Assembly: GCF_003731635.1 (NCBI RefSeq) | Contig: NZ_RCUA01000015.1 | Location: forward strand, 101,939-165,938 | DNA: 64,000 nucleotides | Source: Marisediminitalea oceani | GTDB taxonomy: Bacteria > Pseudomonadota > Gammaproteobacteria > Enterobacterales > Alteromonadaceae | Direction: 5' to 3' | Part shown: piece by piece, positions 8,942-18,827 of the stretch | Numbering within the stretch: position 1 is the first letter of the stretch | Layout of the letters: each line of letters starts with the position of its first letter | The notes under the pieces: model-generated | The model's input: only the letters and a program-made list of their open reading frames with translations | What the model was told of the DNA's origin: nothing | Databases searched by the model: none | Made by a program: the position numbers and the translations under genes

Positions 8942-9852
8942 AAAGAGTCGTCATTTTTGGGGAATGTATGGTGGAACTGGTGTCAACCAGCGCCACCGAA
9001 CTAAAGAAGAGTTTTGCGGGTGACACCTACAACACCGCAGTGTACTTAAAGCGCAATGCGCCGGGTCTGTCGGTAAGTTACCTGACCGCTATTGGCGAAG
9101 ACTTTTTAAGTAATGAGCTGCTGTTTGCCATGGGTGATGAGCAAATAAATACCGACCATGTATATCGCTGTAGCAAGCGTAACCTGGGTTTGTATATGGT
9201 ACGAACCGACAAGTATGGTGAGCGTACCTTTGCCTACTGGCGGGATGGCTCGGCAGCCACACAAACCCTCAATGTGATGACTCAGGCCCCGGACAATATC
9301 GAGATGTTTTATTTCTCGGGTATTTCGGTGGCTATTTTAGACGTTGAGCAGCGCGAGAAGCTGTTTGACCTGATCAATACCTTACACAGCAGCGGATGCC
9401 GAATTGTCTTTGATCCTAACTACCGTTCGCACCTGTGGCGTGATCAGCAGGAAGCTCAGGAGTGGATGGATAAAAGTTATCAGGTTGCTGACATCGCGTT
9501 CCCTGGTGGCGATGATCACCTGGCGTTATATGGGCATACCAATGCTGATGATGTGCTCGCGCACCTTGCCCCGTTTGGCATTGGCGAAGTGGTAATGAAA
9601 AACGGCGCGGTAGGCGTGCATATTGTCAATCACCAAGGTCAGTTTATCGTTCCGGTGCAAACGGTAACTAATGTGGTGGATACCACCGCCGCTGGCGATG
9701 CGTTTAACGGCGGCTACCTGGCAGCGCGTTTGTCCGGTAAAAATGTGACTGAATCCGCCAGTTTTGGTGCCATGGTGGCCGGTACGGTTATTCAGCACCC
9801 CGGCGCTATTATTCCGGCCGACACGTTAAGAAAGGCCGTAACACCCCTTTAA
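8938..9852 (+). CDS. kdgK: 2-keto-3-deoxygluconate kinase
   Basis: A 304-residue PfkB/ribokinase-family sugar kinase with GTG start overlapping the eda stop. The C-terminal signature DTTAAGDAFNGGYLAA (about residues 248-263) holds the anion hole and catalytic aspartate. It phosphorylates KDG from uxaA (or uxuA) to KDPG for Eda. It is the last gene of the operon; an imperfect terminator-like hairpin follows at 9862. Confidence 0.92.
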   Translation: MKRVVIFGECMVELVSTSATELKKSFAGDTYNTAVYLKRNAPGLSVSYLTAIGEDFLSNELLFAMGDEQINTDHVYRCSKRNLGLYMVRTDKYGERTFAYWRDGSAATQTLNVMTQAPDNIEMFYFSGISVAILDVEQREKLFDLINTLHSSGCRIVFDPNYRSHLWRDQQEAQEWMDKSYQVADIAFPGGDDHLALYGHTNADDVLAHLAPFGIGEVVMKNGAVGVHIVNHQGQFIVPVQTVTNVVDTTAAGDAFNGGYLAARLSGKNVTESASFGAMVAGTVIQHPGAIIPADTLRKAVTPL

Positions 9853-9861
9853 GGAATATCT

Positions 9862-9885
9862 CAGCAGGGTAACTTTGCCCTGCTG
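9862..9885 (+). terminator. Hairpin after kdgK
   Basis: A perfect 8-bp stem CAGCAGGG / CCCTGCTG with an 8-base loop, 10 bp after the kdgK stop. No T-run follows, so it may stabilise the mRNA 3' end or need Rho rather than act as a classical intrinsic terminator. Confidence 0.45.
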
Positions 9886-10010
9886 GCTAACCGCTCATCC
9901 CCCTCCATTTACCATTTACCCGTCGTTATCACCGTTAGTCATTTATTCCACCAGACTTGATTTAATCAGGCATTCTGTGTTCCATAGCACAACCGTTAAG
10001 GAGACATTTC

Positions 10011-11378
10011 ATGCTTAAATGGATAACAGGTTTGGTTGCCGGATTAGTCCTGGCAACTAGCAGCGCGGCCATGGAAACCGCGGGTGATTGGCACGGCGAA
10101 CTCAATATTCAGCCTGGTGTATCATTGCCTTTGGTACTGCATATTGCGGGCAGTGAGCCCGACTGGCAGGTTAGTCTGGATAGCCCGAACCAGGGGGCAT
10201 TCGGCATCCCGGGCAGTGCCGAGAAAATGACAGATACGCAGGTAACGTTGAAGTTTGCTGCCATCGGTGCTTCTTATGAGGCGGCGCTGGAAGACGGCAA
10301 GCTGGCAGGGACATTCACTCAAAGTGGCAAGTCTTTTGCGCTGACCCTGGCCCGCCAGAGCGAGGAAGGAAAAGAGAAAGCCAAACAAGCCGCGGCACGA
10401 CCTCAGCACCCTGAAGCGCCTTTTCCCTATACCGTTGAAGAAGTCAGTTACCCACATACTACCGGGGCTTTTGAGTTTGCCGCAACGCTTACTCTGCCTG
10501 ACGGCAAAGGCCCTTTCCCGGCTGCCATACTGGTGTCCGGCTCGGGCCCGCAGGATCGTGATGAGACCCTGATGGGTCATAAGCCTTTTCTGGTGATTGC
10601 CGACCATCTGACTAAAGCCGGCATCGCGGTATTACGGTTTGATGATCGCGGTACTGCTAAAAGTGGCGGTACCTTTGCCGGAGCAACCATTGATGATTTC
10701 AGCACCGACGTGGCATCCGCTTTCGAGTACTTAAACACCCGGGATGAAATAAACCAGCAAAAGATTGGTCTAATCGGACACAGTGAGGGCGGTGTCACGG
10801 CACCACTGTTTGCAGCCCGTCAGCCAGACGTTGCATTTGTTGTGTTGCTGGCAGGATTAGGTGTGGATGGCACAACACTATGGGCAGAACAACAACGGGA
10901 TATGGCGGTGGCCTACGGATTGCCCAATGGCGAGGCTATTTATCAGGCGATGCGCGTGTTTGCTGAGCAGGTGATTGCCGGGGAAAGCCCTCAGGCCATA
11001 GAGCAGGATTTACTGAGCAAAGGTTATGACAAAGCCACAGCCCAACAGTATCTTAAAGTGGTGGCTAACGAGTGGGGGCGAAGTTTTTTAACCTATCAGC
11101 CTGAAGAGGTATTGCCAAAGCTGACTATGCCGGTACTGGCATTAAATGGCGAGAAGGATTTGCAGGTGGCTGCAGCCACGAATATCGGAGGTATGGAGGC
11201 CATTTTTGCAAGCTCGGAAAACGAGGATGTAACGCTGAAAATACTGCCGGATCTTAATCACCTTTTTCAGCAGGCTGAATCCGGCCTGCCGGACGAATAT
11301 GGCAGGATTAATCAGACGTTTGCGCCACAGGCGCTATTGATTATCAGTGACTGGATCAGCAGCCGGGTGGGAGAATAG
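10011..11378 (+). CDS. Secreted alpha/beta hydrolase
   Basis: A 455-residue protein with an N-terminal signal peptide (LVAGLVLATSSAAM, cleavage near residue 23), a beta-rich domain of about 110 residues, and an alpha/beta-hydrolase domain. The oxyanion/nucleophile region shows SGSGPQDRDE and the nucleophile elbow GHSEGG (Ser258); the acid and histidine are probably in LNGEKDLQV and DLNHLF. Related proteins are annotated as dipeptidyl-peptidase- or acyl-esterase-like; the substrate cannot be assigned. The next gene starts 1 bp after its stop, which suggests co-transcription with the two-component system. Confidence 0.85.
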   Translation: MLKWITGLVAGLVLATSSAAMETAGDWHGELNIQPGVSLPLVLHIAGSEPDWQVSLDSPNQGAFGIPGSAEKMTDTQVTLKFAAIGASYEAALEDGKLAGTFTQSGKSFALTLARQSEEGKEKAKQAAARPQHPEAPFPYTVEEVSYPHTTGAFEFAATLTLPDGKGPFPAAILVSGSGPQDRDETLMGHKPFLVIADHLTKAGIAVLRFDDRGTAKSGGTFAGATIDDFSTDVASAFEYLNTRDEINQQKIGLIGHSEGGVTAPLFAARQPDVAFVVLLAGLGVDGTTLWAEQQRDMAVAYGLPNGEAIYQAMRVFAEQVIAGESPQAIEQDLLSKGYDKATAQQYLKVVANEWGRSFLTYQPEEVLPKLTMPVLALNGEKDLQVAAATNIGGMEAIFASSENEDVTLKILPDLNHLFQQAESGLPDEYGRINQTFAPQALLIISDWISSRVGE

Positions 11379-11379
11379 T

Positions 11380-12411
11380 GTGAAGCAATACTGGCTGCTC
11401 CAGGTTACCGGTTGGGGACTATTCTACGCCATTGACTCAATGTTAAAAGTGGCTGCAGGCATAGTCAGCTATCCGTTATTTATCGCTGTCTTTATCCTCT
11501 ATGGCTTTGCTATGGCGGCTTCACATTGTTTGCGCATCTGGTATCGCCGCTGGCAGCGCTTACCCTTGTTAAAAGTCGTTGCCGGCGTCATAACAGCATC
11601 CCTGCTTGCTGCCGGCGGCGCAACGAGTCTGATGCTCGGCACCCTGGTGGTCATCAAAAACCCGATTATCCAACAGGCCAGTGGCGCATTGGATTTGCTG
11701 TTTATTAACAATTTGCTGGTGGTTTGGGCCGTTCTGCTTATCTGGAGTGGCCTGTACTTTTTTATTACCCGGCAACGTAAAGTAGATGAGCTTGAGACGA
11801 CTCAGGAAGACCTCCAGCAAAACCTGCAACAGGCGCAGTTAAACGCCTTGCTGAGTCAGTTGAATCCGCACTTTATGTTTAACTGCATTAATAATATTCG
11901 TGCACTGATATTAGAAGATGCGGCTAAGGCCAGAGAGATGCTGGCCAATCTGGCTGATATGCTAAGGTATAATCTGCAAAGTGATGCCGGGGAAACCTCA
12001 TCGTTGTCTGCCGAACTGGCTATTGTTGAGACTTACGTGAGCCTGATGAAGATGCAGTATGAATCCCGTCTGGCCTACCAGGTGACGGTGGACGATAAAG
12101 TTAGCCAGGATTGCCCCGTACCGCGATTAATGCTGCAATTGCTGGTGGAGAACGCTATCAAGCATGGTATCGCCAGGCAGGTAGAGGGCGGTGTGGTTAG
12201 CGTGTCTATCGGCCTTGCCGAGCATTGCCTGCTGATTGAAGTGGCCAACCCTGGTTCACTGAATGCCGGCCAGGGCGGTATAGGCGTTGAGAATATTCGT
12301 CAGCGGCTGGCAATACTTTATACAGAGCAGCAGGCGTTTACGCTGAGCCAACAGCAAGACAAGGTCGTGGCACGGGTACAAATACCGTATAAGGACAAAC
12401 CATGCGGGTAG
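11380..12411 (+). CDS. LytS/YehU-type sensor histidine kinase
   Basis: A 343-residue kinase starting at GTG 11380, which has a GGAG ribosome site 8 bp upstream; an earlier start would overlap the hydrolase gene by about 30 bp. Four hydrophobic segments (residues 5-130) are followed by a coiled coil and the His_kinase domain, with phospho-acceptor His164 in LSQLNPHFMFN, and an ATPase domain with LLVENAIKHGI and GIGVENIRQRL. It is predicted to sense an unknown signal in or at the membrane and to phosphorylate the LytTR regulator whose gene overlaps its 3' end by 10 bp. Confidence 0.9.
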   Translation: MKQYWLLQVTGWGLFYAIDSMLKVAAGIVSYPLFIAVFILYGFAMAASHCLRIWYRRWQRLPLLKVVAGVITASLLAAGGATSLMLGTLVVIKNPIIQQASGALDLLFINNLLVVWAVLLIWSGLYFFITRQRKVDELETTQEDLQQNLQQAQLNALLSQLNPHFMFNCINNIRALILEDAAKAREMLANLADMLRYNLQSDAGETSSLSAELAIVETYVSLMKMQYESRLAYQVTVDDKVSQDCPVPRLMLQLLVENAIKHGIARQVEGGVVSVSIGLAEHCLLIEVANPGSLNAGQGGIGVENIRQRLAILYTEQQAFTLSQQQDKVVARVQIPYKDKPCG

Positions 12412-13118
12412 TCATAGTGGAAGACAGCCGACTGGCGAGACTGGAGTTGTGTGAGCAGTTGTCGCAACTGCCAAATGTCACTCTGGTGGGGCAGGCCGAT
12501 ACAGTGGAAAGTGCCACTGCTCTTATCGACGAAGTGCAGCCCGACCTGATTCTGCTGGACATCGACTTACCCGGAGGCACCGGCTTCGACTTACTAGAGC
12601 AACTTGAGGTATTGCCAAAAGTGGTGTTTACCACTGCCTTTGACGAATTTGCTGTGCGCTCTTTTGAAGTGGATGCGCTGGATTATTTGCTTAAACCCAT
12701 TACCTTACCGCGATTAACCAAAGCCCTGGCCAAAGCTGAGGCGCAACTTGCCGCGCAAGAGGCTGTAACCACCGAGTCCAGACTGCATGGCGACAGCCAG
12801 TTGTTTTTAAAAGAGGGCGAGCAATGCTGGCTGATCAGGCTTAAGCAGGTACAGCTGTTTGAGTCGCTTGGGAATTACACAAGGGTTTATTTTGATCAGC
12901 ATAAGCCGATGTTGAATAAGGCCATTTCGCATATTGAGGCGCGTTTGCCTGAAGCCGAATTTTTTCGCATCAACCGTTCAGAAATTATCAACCTGGCCTT
13001 TATCGACGATATTGAAGTGCCGCTTAACGGCCAGTGGCAGGTACGTATGCAAAACGGGCGTATTCTGGTGCCCTCACGCCGCCAGGCTCAGGCATTCAGG
13101 CAACGGTTATCACTGTAA
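12402..13118 (+). CDS. LytTR-family response regulator
   Basis: A 238-residue protein with a receiver domain (residues 1-120; phospho-acceptor Asp53 in LLDIDLPGG, conserved Lys98 in DYLLKPI) and a C-terminal LytTR DNA-binding domain (about 135-238, with FESLGNYTRVY and INRSEIINL). It pairs with the kinase just upstream. LytTR regulators bind paired direct repeats; the targets are not obvious, though the co-transcribed hydrolase is a natural candidate. Confidence 0.92.
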   Translation: MRVVIVEDSRLARLELCEQLSQLPNVTLVGQADTVESATALIDEVQPDLILLDIDLPGGTGFDLLEQLEVLPKVVFTTAFDEFAVRSFEVDALDYLLKPITLPRLTKALAKAEAQLAAQEAVTTESRLHGDSQLFLKEGEQCWLIRLKQVQLFESLGNYTRVYFDQHKPMLNKAISHIEARLPEAEFFRINRSEIINLAFIDDIEVPLNGQWQVRMQNGRILVPSRRQAQAFRQRLSL

Positions 13119-13170
13119 CCCCGCTTAAACAATGTTATCCTGATTACATAGCTACGCAGGAAGAATAAAA

Positions 13171-13620
13171 ATGAAACCAATAGTATATGTATCCGGCACC
13201 TTTGATTTATTTCACAGTAACCATCTTAAGATGATTGAATATGGCGCTGGCTTTGGTGGTACTTTAATTGTGGGCGTGAGTACGGATGAACTTGTCTGTA
13301 CCTATAAGAATCCCCCTGCAGTGCCTTATGAAGAGCGTGCGGCGATTATTTCTGCTTTAAAATACCCCAATATGGTTATCCCTCAGCGCTCGTTGGATCA
13401 TACCGACCGGGTAAAAGATCTCAATATCGACGTGTTCGTGGTAGGGGATGACTGGCGCGGAAAATATGATTACCTGCGCGACTTAGGCGTGGAAGTTTAC
13501 TACTTCCCTTATGGTGAAGGGGTGAGTTCCACCAGATTAAAACAGCAAATCACCGAACAATACAACAAGTTGAAAAGCACCGCCGATAAGCACGAAAACC
13601 CGGAGATTAAAAAATCATGA
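13171..13620 (+). CDS. Cytidylyltransferase-like (TagD family) protein
   Basis: A 149-residue nucleotidyltransferase with the N-terminal GTFDLFHSNH motif (HxxH type), the GDDWRGKYD motif and the C-terminal GVSSTRLK motif. The fold and length match glycerol-3-phosphate cytidylyltransferase, which makes CDP-glycerol, but the family also activates other polyol phosphates. Its stop overlaps the start of the SDR gene by 4 bp. No polymer or capsule genes are near, so the end product is unknown. Confidence 0.85.
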   Translation: MKPIVYVSGTFDLFHSNHLKMIEYGAGFGGTLIVGVSTDELVCTYKNPPAVPYEERAAIISALKYPNMVIPQRSLDHTDRVKDLNIDVFVVGDDWRGKYDYLRDLGVEVYYFPYGEGVSSTRLKQQITEQYNKLKSTADKHENPEIKKS

Positions 13621-14222
13621 AGCGAGTATTAATCACCGGGGGCAGCGGCGATTGGGCGCAGAGTTTTAAGCAGCAATACGGTAATCAATTCCACATTGAT
13701 ACGCCAGGGCGCAGTGAGCTGGATGTCACCAGCGAAGACTCTGTTAAAGCCTATTTTGCCGGACTTTCTGCTCCCTACGATATTGTGATCAACAATGCCG
13801 GCTCTATCCATCCTAAGCGTATTCTGGAGTCTGACAGTGCGTTGTGGGTTAATGATATTCAGGTGAATCTGGTGGGTACGTATTATGTATGTAAGTATGC
13901 GCTTACTGATTCTGAATCTACTCAGCTAATTCAGATCTCATCAACGGCTGGGTTTAATGCCTACAAGGACTGGTCGTCGTACTGTGCGTCAAAAGCCGGC
14001 GTGATCACCTTATCGAAAAGTCTCGCTGCCGATGGTTACAACTCAATTTGTTTATGCCCCGGCGCTATTGATACCAAATTCCGCGATTACTTTGATTTAC
14101 CAAACAATAATATGATGACCTGCGAACAACTCACCGGCTACGTGATGCAGGTAATCAACGGTGAATTTACACCCGGAGATGTGCTGTTTATCCGGGCTAA
14201 CGAGTTTGAGTTGAATCCGTAA
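13617..14222 (+). CDS. Short-chain dehydrogenase/reductase
   Basis: A 201-residue SDR with an N-terminal glycine-rich cofactor loop (ITGGSGDWAQ), the NNAG motif, the catalytic serine in ISSTAG, and the YxxxK pair in YCASKAG. It is shorter than the usual 240-260 residues. It overlaps the cytidylyltransferase gene by 4 bp; an SDR with a TagD-like enzyme suggests making and activating a sugar-alcohol phosphate (compare ribitol-5-phosphate synthesis in capsule clusters), which is inference. Confidence 0.85.
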   Translation: MKRVLITGGSGDWAQSFKQQYGNQFHIDTPGRSELDVTSEDSVKAYFAGLSAPYDIVINNAGSIHPKRILESDSALWVNDIQVNLVGTYYVCKYALTDSESTQLIQISSTAGFNAYKDWSSYCASKAGVITLSKSLAADGYNSICLCPGAIDTKFRDYFDLPNNNMMTCEQLTGYVMQVINGEFTPGDVLFIRANEFELNP

Positions 14223-14271
14223 ACAGGAATAACAAGCCAGCGTTGCAACTGTTTTGCCATAGAAAGTGAAT

Positions 14272-14421
14272 TTATAGCGAGTCGCGGTAAACGTATTTCG
14301 CTAACGGGTGGTTACGGGCACGCAAATCGCGAATGAAAAACTGTGCTACCTTGGAAGCGCCCACCACATTTAAATGGGTGTTGTAGGTTTTGCCATCCGG
14401 ATAGCGGGCGTTGAGCGATAT
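14272..14421 (-). pseudogene. 3' remnant of a rhamnogalacturonan-acetylesterase-like gene
   Basis: On the minus strand, reading down from about 14421, an open frame of about 49 codons encodes LNARYPDGKTYNTHLN, then VVGASKVAQFFIRDLRA and a normal stop at 14272-14274. The DGKTYNTHLNVVGA block is the catalytic Asp-His block plus C-terminal helix of SGNH-type rhamnogalacturonan acetylesterases. A stop codon lies just upstream in the frame and the rest of the gene is absent. The enzyme would deacetylate pectin, in keeping with the uronate cluster. Family assignment is from motif recognition only. Confidence 0.6.
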
Positions 14422-14466
14422 TTAAGCATTCATGCTCTCGCCCTGTTATCAGGCCCTTGTTAAATA

Positions 14467-14489
14467 GCGATTGCCAGGCTGGCAATCGC
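14467..14489. terminator. Perfect hairpin upstream of groES
   Basis: A perfect 10-bp stem GCGATTGCCA / TGGCAATCGC with a 3-base loop. It lies between the esterase remnant and the groES promoter. A strong T-run is absent on either side, so it may be an insulating hairpin or a remnant of a terminator. Confidence 0.45.
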
Positions 14490-14546
14490 CCTTCCCCCTG
14501 CCAATTTGTAGTATCTGAAAAAAATTTCACTTTTTTTTTAACATAG

Positions 14547-14578
14547 CCCTTGAGTTTATCCGGGTACTACCCCATTTA
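14547..14578 (+). promoter_or_regulatory. Heat-shock (sigma-32) promoter of groES-groEL
   Basis: CCCTTGAG (14547-14554) and CCCCATTTA (14570-14578) are separated by 15 bp, matching the sigma-32 consensus (CTTGAA, 13-15 bp, CCCCATnT). It lies about 118 bp before the groES start. Confidence 0.88.
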
Positions 14579-14696
14579 TCCACGCAGACAAGATTTTACG
14601 GCCCTTACAGGCCAAAACCACGTAAAGGCTGCATGAATGCTCATGCATCCCAACAACACTTAAATTGAATAGTTGAATTATTCAGGAGATTTGAAA

Positions 14697-14987
14697 ATGG
14701 CAATTCGTCCTTTACACGATCGCGTTATCGTCAAGCGCGCAGAGCAAGAAAGCAAATCTGCTGGCGGTATCGTATTGACCGGTTCTGCGGCAGAAAAATC
14801 GACTCGCGGTGAAGTAATCGCTGTGGGCAACGGTCGCATTCTGGAGAATGGCGAAGTGAAAGCATTAGACGTAAAAGTCGGCGACACCGTTATTTTCAAC
14901 GACGGTTACGGCGTAAAAACCGAGAAGCTGGACGATCAGGAAGTACTGATCATGAGCGAAAGCGACATTCTGGCAATCGTAGAATAA
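14697..14987 (+). CDS. groES: Co-chaperonin GroES
   Basis: A 96-residue GroES. The start at 14697 is preceded by AGGAG at 14684-14688 and gives the standard N-terminus [14 protein letters not shown]. The mobile-loop region (SAGGIVLTG) and the [11 protein letters not shown] segment are present. GroES caps the GroEL barrel during ATP-driven protein folding. It is followed by groEL after 33 bp and driven by the sigma-32 promoter upstream. Confidence 0.98.
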   Translation: MAIRPLHDRVIVKRAEQESKSAGGIVLTGSAAEKSTRGEVIAVGNGRILENGEVKALDVKVGDTVIFNDGYGVKTEKLDDQEVLIMSESDILAIVE

Positions 14988-15008
14988 GAACCCGTTTAAC
15001 CGAATTAA

Positions 15009-16667
<1,659 letters not shown>

Positions 16668-16695
16668 GCCACCCATAAGCTAACGCTTATAAAGA

Positions 16696-16721
16696 AAGGC
16701 ATTCTTCGGAGTGCCTTTTTT
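16696..16721 (+). terminator. Terminator of groESL
   Basis: Stem AAGGCATTC / GAGTGCCTT (one G-T pair) with a TTCG tetraloop, followed by a run of T. This is a standard intrinsic terminator 28 bp after groEL. Confidence 0.9.
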
Positions 16722-16761
16722 ATTTCTGTTCCGTTTTAGTTCCGAACCTTCAGGCTATCAA

Positions 16762-17139
16762 CTACTCACCAATAACATAGTCAGCTTTGCCGCCTTCGGC
16801 AGAGGTAAAATACCCAGTTTGTCCCTCCAGGGCCTTAATCGTGTCGCACTCAATAATGGTAAAGTGGCTGGATGCAACACCTTGCTGAAATGTGCCAGTG
16901 TGGCTTATCACCAATCGACAAGCCTGATTATCAATAACGCCGTTAATGTATTCAAAGCCACTGAAGGTAGCATCACCGGCAGCACTATAATGCATGTGAT
17001 AAAACACCTCGCTGGTGCCTGTTAACTCGCCGCTATAGTGCTGTGAAACTTTGGCAGTATTGAGTTTACTGCCCTGCTCAAAGGTTTTTTCAGTAGTTTC
17101 CTGCCAGTCGGTTATCGAAAACATGCCCTCTAGTGTCAT
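16762..17139 (-). CDS. DUF3224-like protein
   Basis: A 125-residue protein of the DUF3224 type, recognised by the alternating beta pattern with FSGELTGTSE-like and GSF/GTF-x(n)-ALEGQTG segments. A second member of the same length lies at 34019-34396. The function is unknown; the fold is thought to be lipocalin/allene-oxide-cyclase-like. It is transcribed divergently from the AraC-type regulator with about 90 bp between starts, so that regulator may control it. Confidence 0.75.
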   Translation of the reverse strand: MTLEGMFSITDWQETTEKTFEQGSKLNTAKVSQHYSGELTGTSEVFYHMHYSAAGDATFSGFEYINGVIDNQACRLVISHTGTFQQGVASSHFTIIECDTIKALEGQTGYFTSAEGGKADYVIGE

Positions 17140-17229
17140 GTAAACCTCTTTATGATATATCCTGTTTGAGTTTGCAGGTTACCATTACTGCCGCCTTTGG
17201 TATTGTAAAAACACGTCACCCCAGCTTTT

Positions 17230-18063
17230 GTGAGAGCCATCGATTTGCAATACAGTCATCATCGCGTATCAGGCGTCATGCACCACAATGACAGTAAAAA
17301 ACACTACCGCTTGCGCCGTTATGTGCCTGATACGCCATTGGCGAACCTTATTGAACAGTACTGGTTAGTAAACTGGCAGCTAAAAAACGGCCAGGAGCAT
17401 GTTCAAAGGAATTTGCCTGATCCTAACTTTCACTTAACCTTCGATGGCCTGGGGGTAAAACTTATCGGGCCGGTGAGCAAAGTGTATCAGTATCCGATGG
17501 CTGCCAGTGGCTTTGTAATTGGTGTTAAATTTAATGCTGGTGCACTCAACGTGCTGTTGGACGGTCCAGCAAGCGATTATGTCGATAAGGAACTCTCTGC
17601 CAGCAAGTATTTCGGGTCAGGCGTGATTGACATTTTTGAAACACGTGCTGACGGCATGACCGACGAAATGATTGTATCGGCATTAAACAAGTTCCTGGTC
17701 CGCTTTGTAGAGCCTGTAACGGCAAAACAAACACAGGTGGCAGTGTTATTGGACTGCATTAAAAATAGCGGTGAGATTTATACCGTTGCGCAACTGGCGC
17801 AGCGCGCTGACCTTTCGGTGAGGACGTTACAGCGATTATTCAATCAATATATTGGACTGTCGCCAAAATGGCTGTTGCGTAAATACCGCTTGCATGACGC
17901 ACTTGACGAGCTTGAAGCAAACACACTGACAATGGTTGAGCTGGCTACTCAGCTTGAATATGCAGATCAGTCGCACCTGATCAGAGATTTTAAGGATATG
18001 TTGGGGATGTCACCAGCGCAATACCTGTCAGACAGGTACGCGCCGGAAAACTCACGCTCTTAA
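17230..18063 (+). CDS. AraC-family transcriptional regulator
   Basis: A protein of up to 277 residues (GTG start at 17230; ATG at 17278 is an alternative giving 261). The N-terminal part (about 25-170) is a sensory domain of the kind often joined to AraC regulators, and the C-terminal 85 residues are two helix-turn-helix motifs (VAQLAQRADLSVRTLQRLF and the DQSHLIRDFKDMLGMSPAQY signature). The ligand is unknown. Divergence from the DUF3224 gene suggests local control. Confidence 0.87.
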   Translation: MRAIDLQYSHHRVSGVMHHNDSKKHYRLRRYVPDTPLANLIEQYWLVNWQLKNGQEHVQRNLPDPNFHLTFDGLGVKLIGPVSKVYQYPMAASGFVIGVKFNAGALNVLLDGPASDYVDKELSASKYFGSGVIDIFETRADGMTDEMIVSALNKFLVRFVEPVTAKQTQVAVLLDCIKNSGEIYTVAQLAQRADLSVRTLQRLFNQYIGLSPKWLLRKYRLHDALDELEANTLTMVELATQLEYADQSHLIRDFKDMLGMSPAQYLSDRYAPENSRS

Positions 18064-18075
18064 TAAGAGTGGATA

Positions 18076-18603
18076 CTAGCCAGCTAATTTGGCTACTGCG
18101 GCTTTTAGTTCGGTGATAAGCGCTTCGTCTGTGGCTTTACCCGCCTCCGCATCGAACTTATCGTAGAAGCCTGGTACTGAAACCGTAGCCTTCACATTCG
18201 CTGCATAGAATGGTGCAGACGCTTCGGCCGCTGCTAACACTGATTTCGCGCCACTTGGGCCAGGAGAGGTAGCCAGATAAACCGCCGGTTTTTGCTTAAA
18301 CAATTCACGGTCGATTCGTGTTGCCCAGTCGAACAGGTTTTTATATGCCGCCGGGTAATGGCCGTTGTGCTCAGCATACGAGATAACAAACGCATCAGCG
18401 TCGGCCAGGTCGTTTAAGAATTCTTTAGCGCCGTCAGCCTGGCCAATTTCTTTTTCCAGATCTTCGCTGAACATAGGAACATCATAATCATTGATGTCCA
18501 ACACTTTAACTTCTGCGCCTTCAACCAGGCCAGCAGTATAAGTGGCCAATGCCTTGTTGATTGAGGTTGAACTGGTACTTGCTCCATAAGCTACAATTTT
18601 CAT
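18076..18603 (-). CDS. NADPH-dependent FMN reductase family protein
   Basis: A 175-residue flavodoxin-like protein. The FMN phosphate loop is GASTSSTSINK (residues 7-17), and the flavin-contacting segment is SYAEHNGHYPAAYKNLFDW, equivalent to the PEYNxxxPxxLKNxxDW motif of the family. Such enzymes reduce flavins or quinones and azo compounds with NAD(P)H. It is convergent with the AraC regulator gene (12 bp apart) and stands alone. Confidence 0.87.
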   Translation of the reverse strand: MKIVAYGASTSSTSINKALATYTAGLVEGAEVKVLDINDYDVPMFSEDLEKEIGQADGAKEFLNDLADADAFVISYAEHNGHYPAAYKNLFDWATRIDRELFKQKPAVYLATSPGPSGAKSVLAAAEASAPFYAANVKATVSVPGFYDKFDAEAGKATDEALITELKAAVAKLAG

Positions 18604-18827
18604 AATTTGCCCCTTGCTAATTTAATCATTATGGTAATGATAATGGAGCCTGATAAGCACATCCATCAGATTAAAACCCCACAGATATTCGTTTTTTCAG
18701 AATGATATTTACAAACCGGACAAATATTCGTCAGTTAAGAGCGAAGGTACAAAATCTGATTTCCGTTATGCGAGGCGGCCGCTTTGTGTGCTAATATGGC
18801 GCCGTTTTCCAGGGACAGAGCAGTAGT

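Noticed and set aside
9862..9885. A strong intrinsic terminator after kdgK
   Set aside because: The stem is perfect but no T-run follows, so it is listed only as a hairpin of moderate confidence.
14312..14530. A 72-codon minus-strand open frame upstream of groES
   Set aside because: It is in a different frame from the esterase remnant, shows no family pattern and crosses a hairpin.
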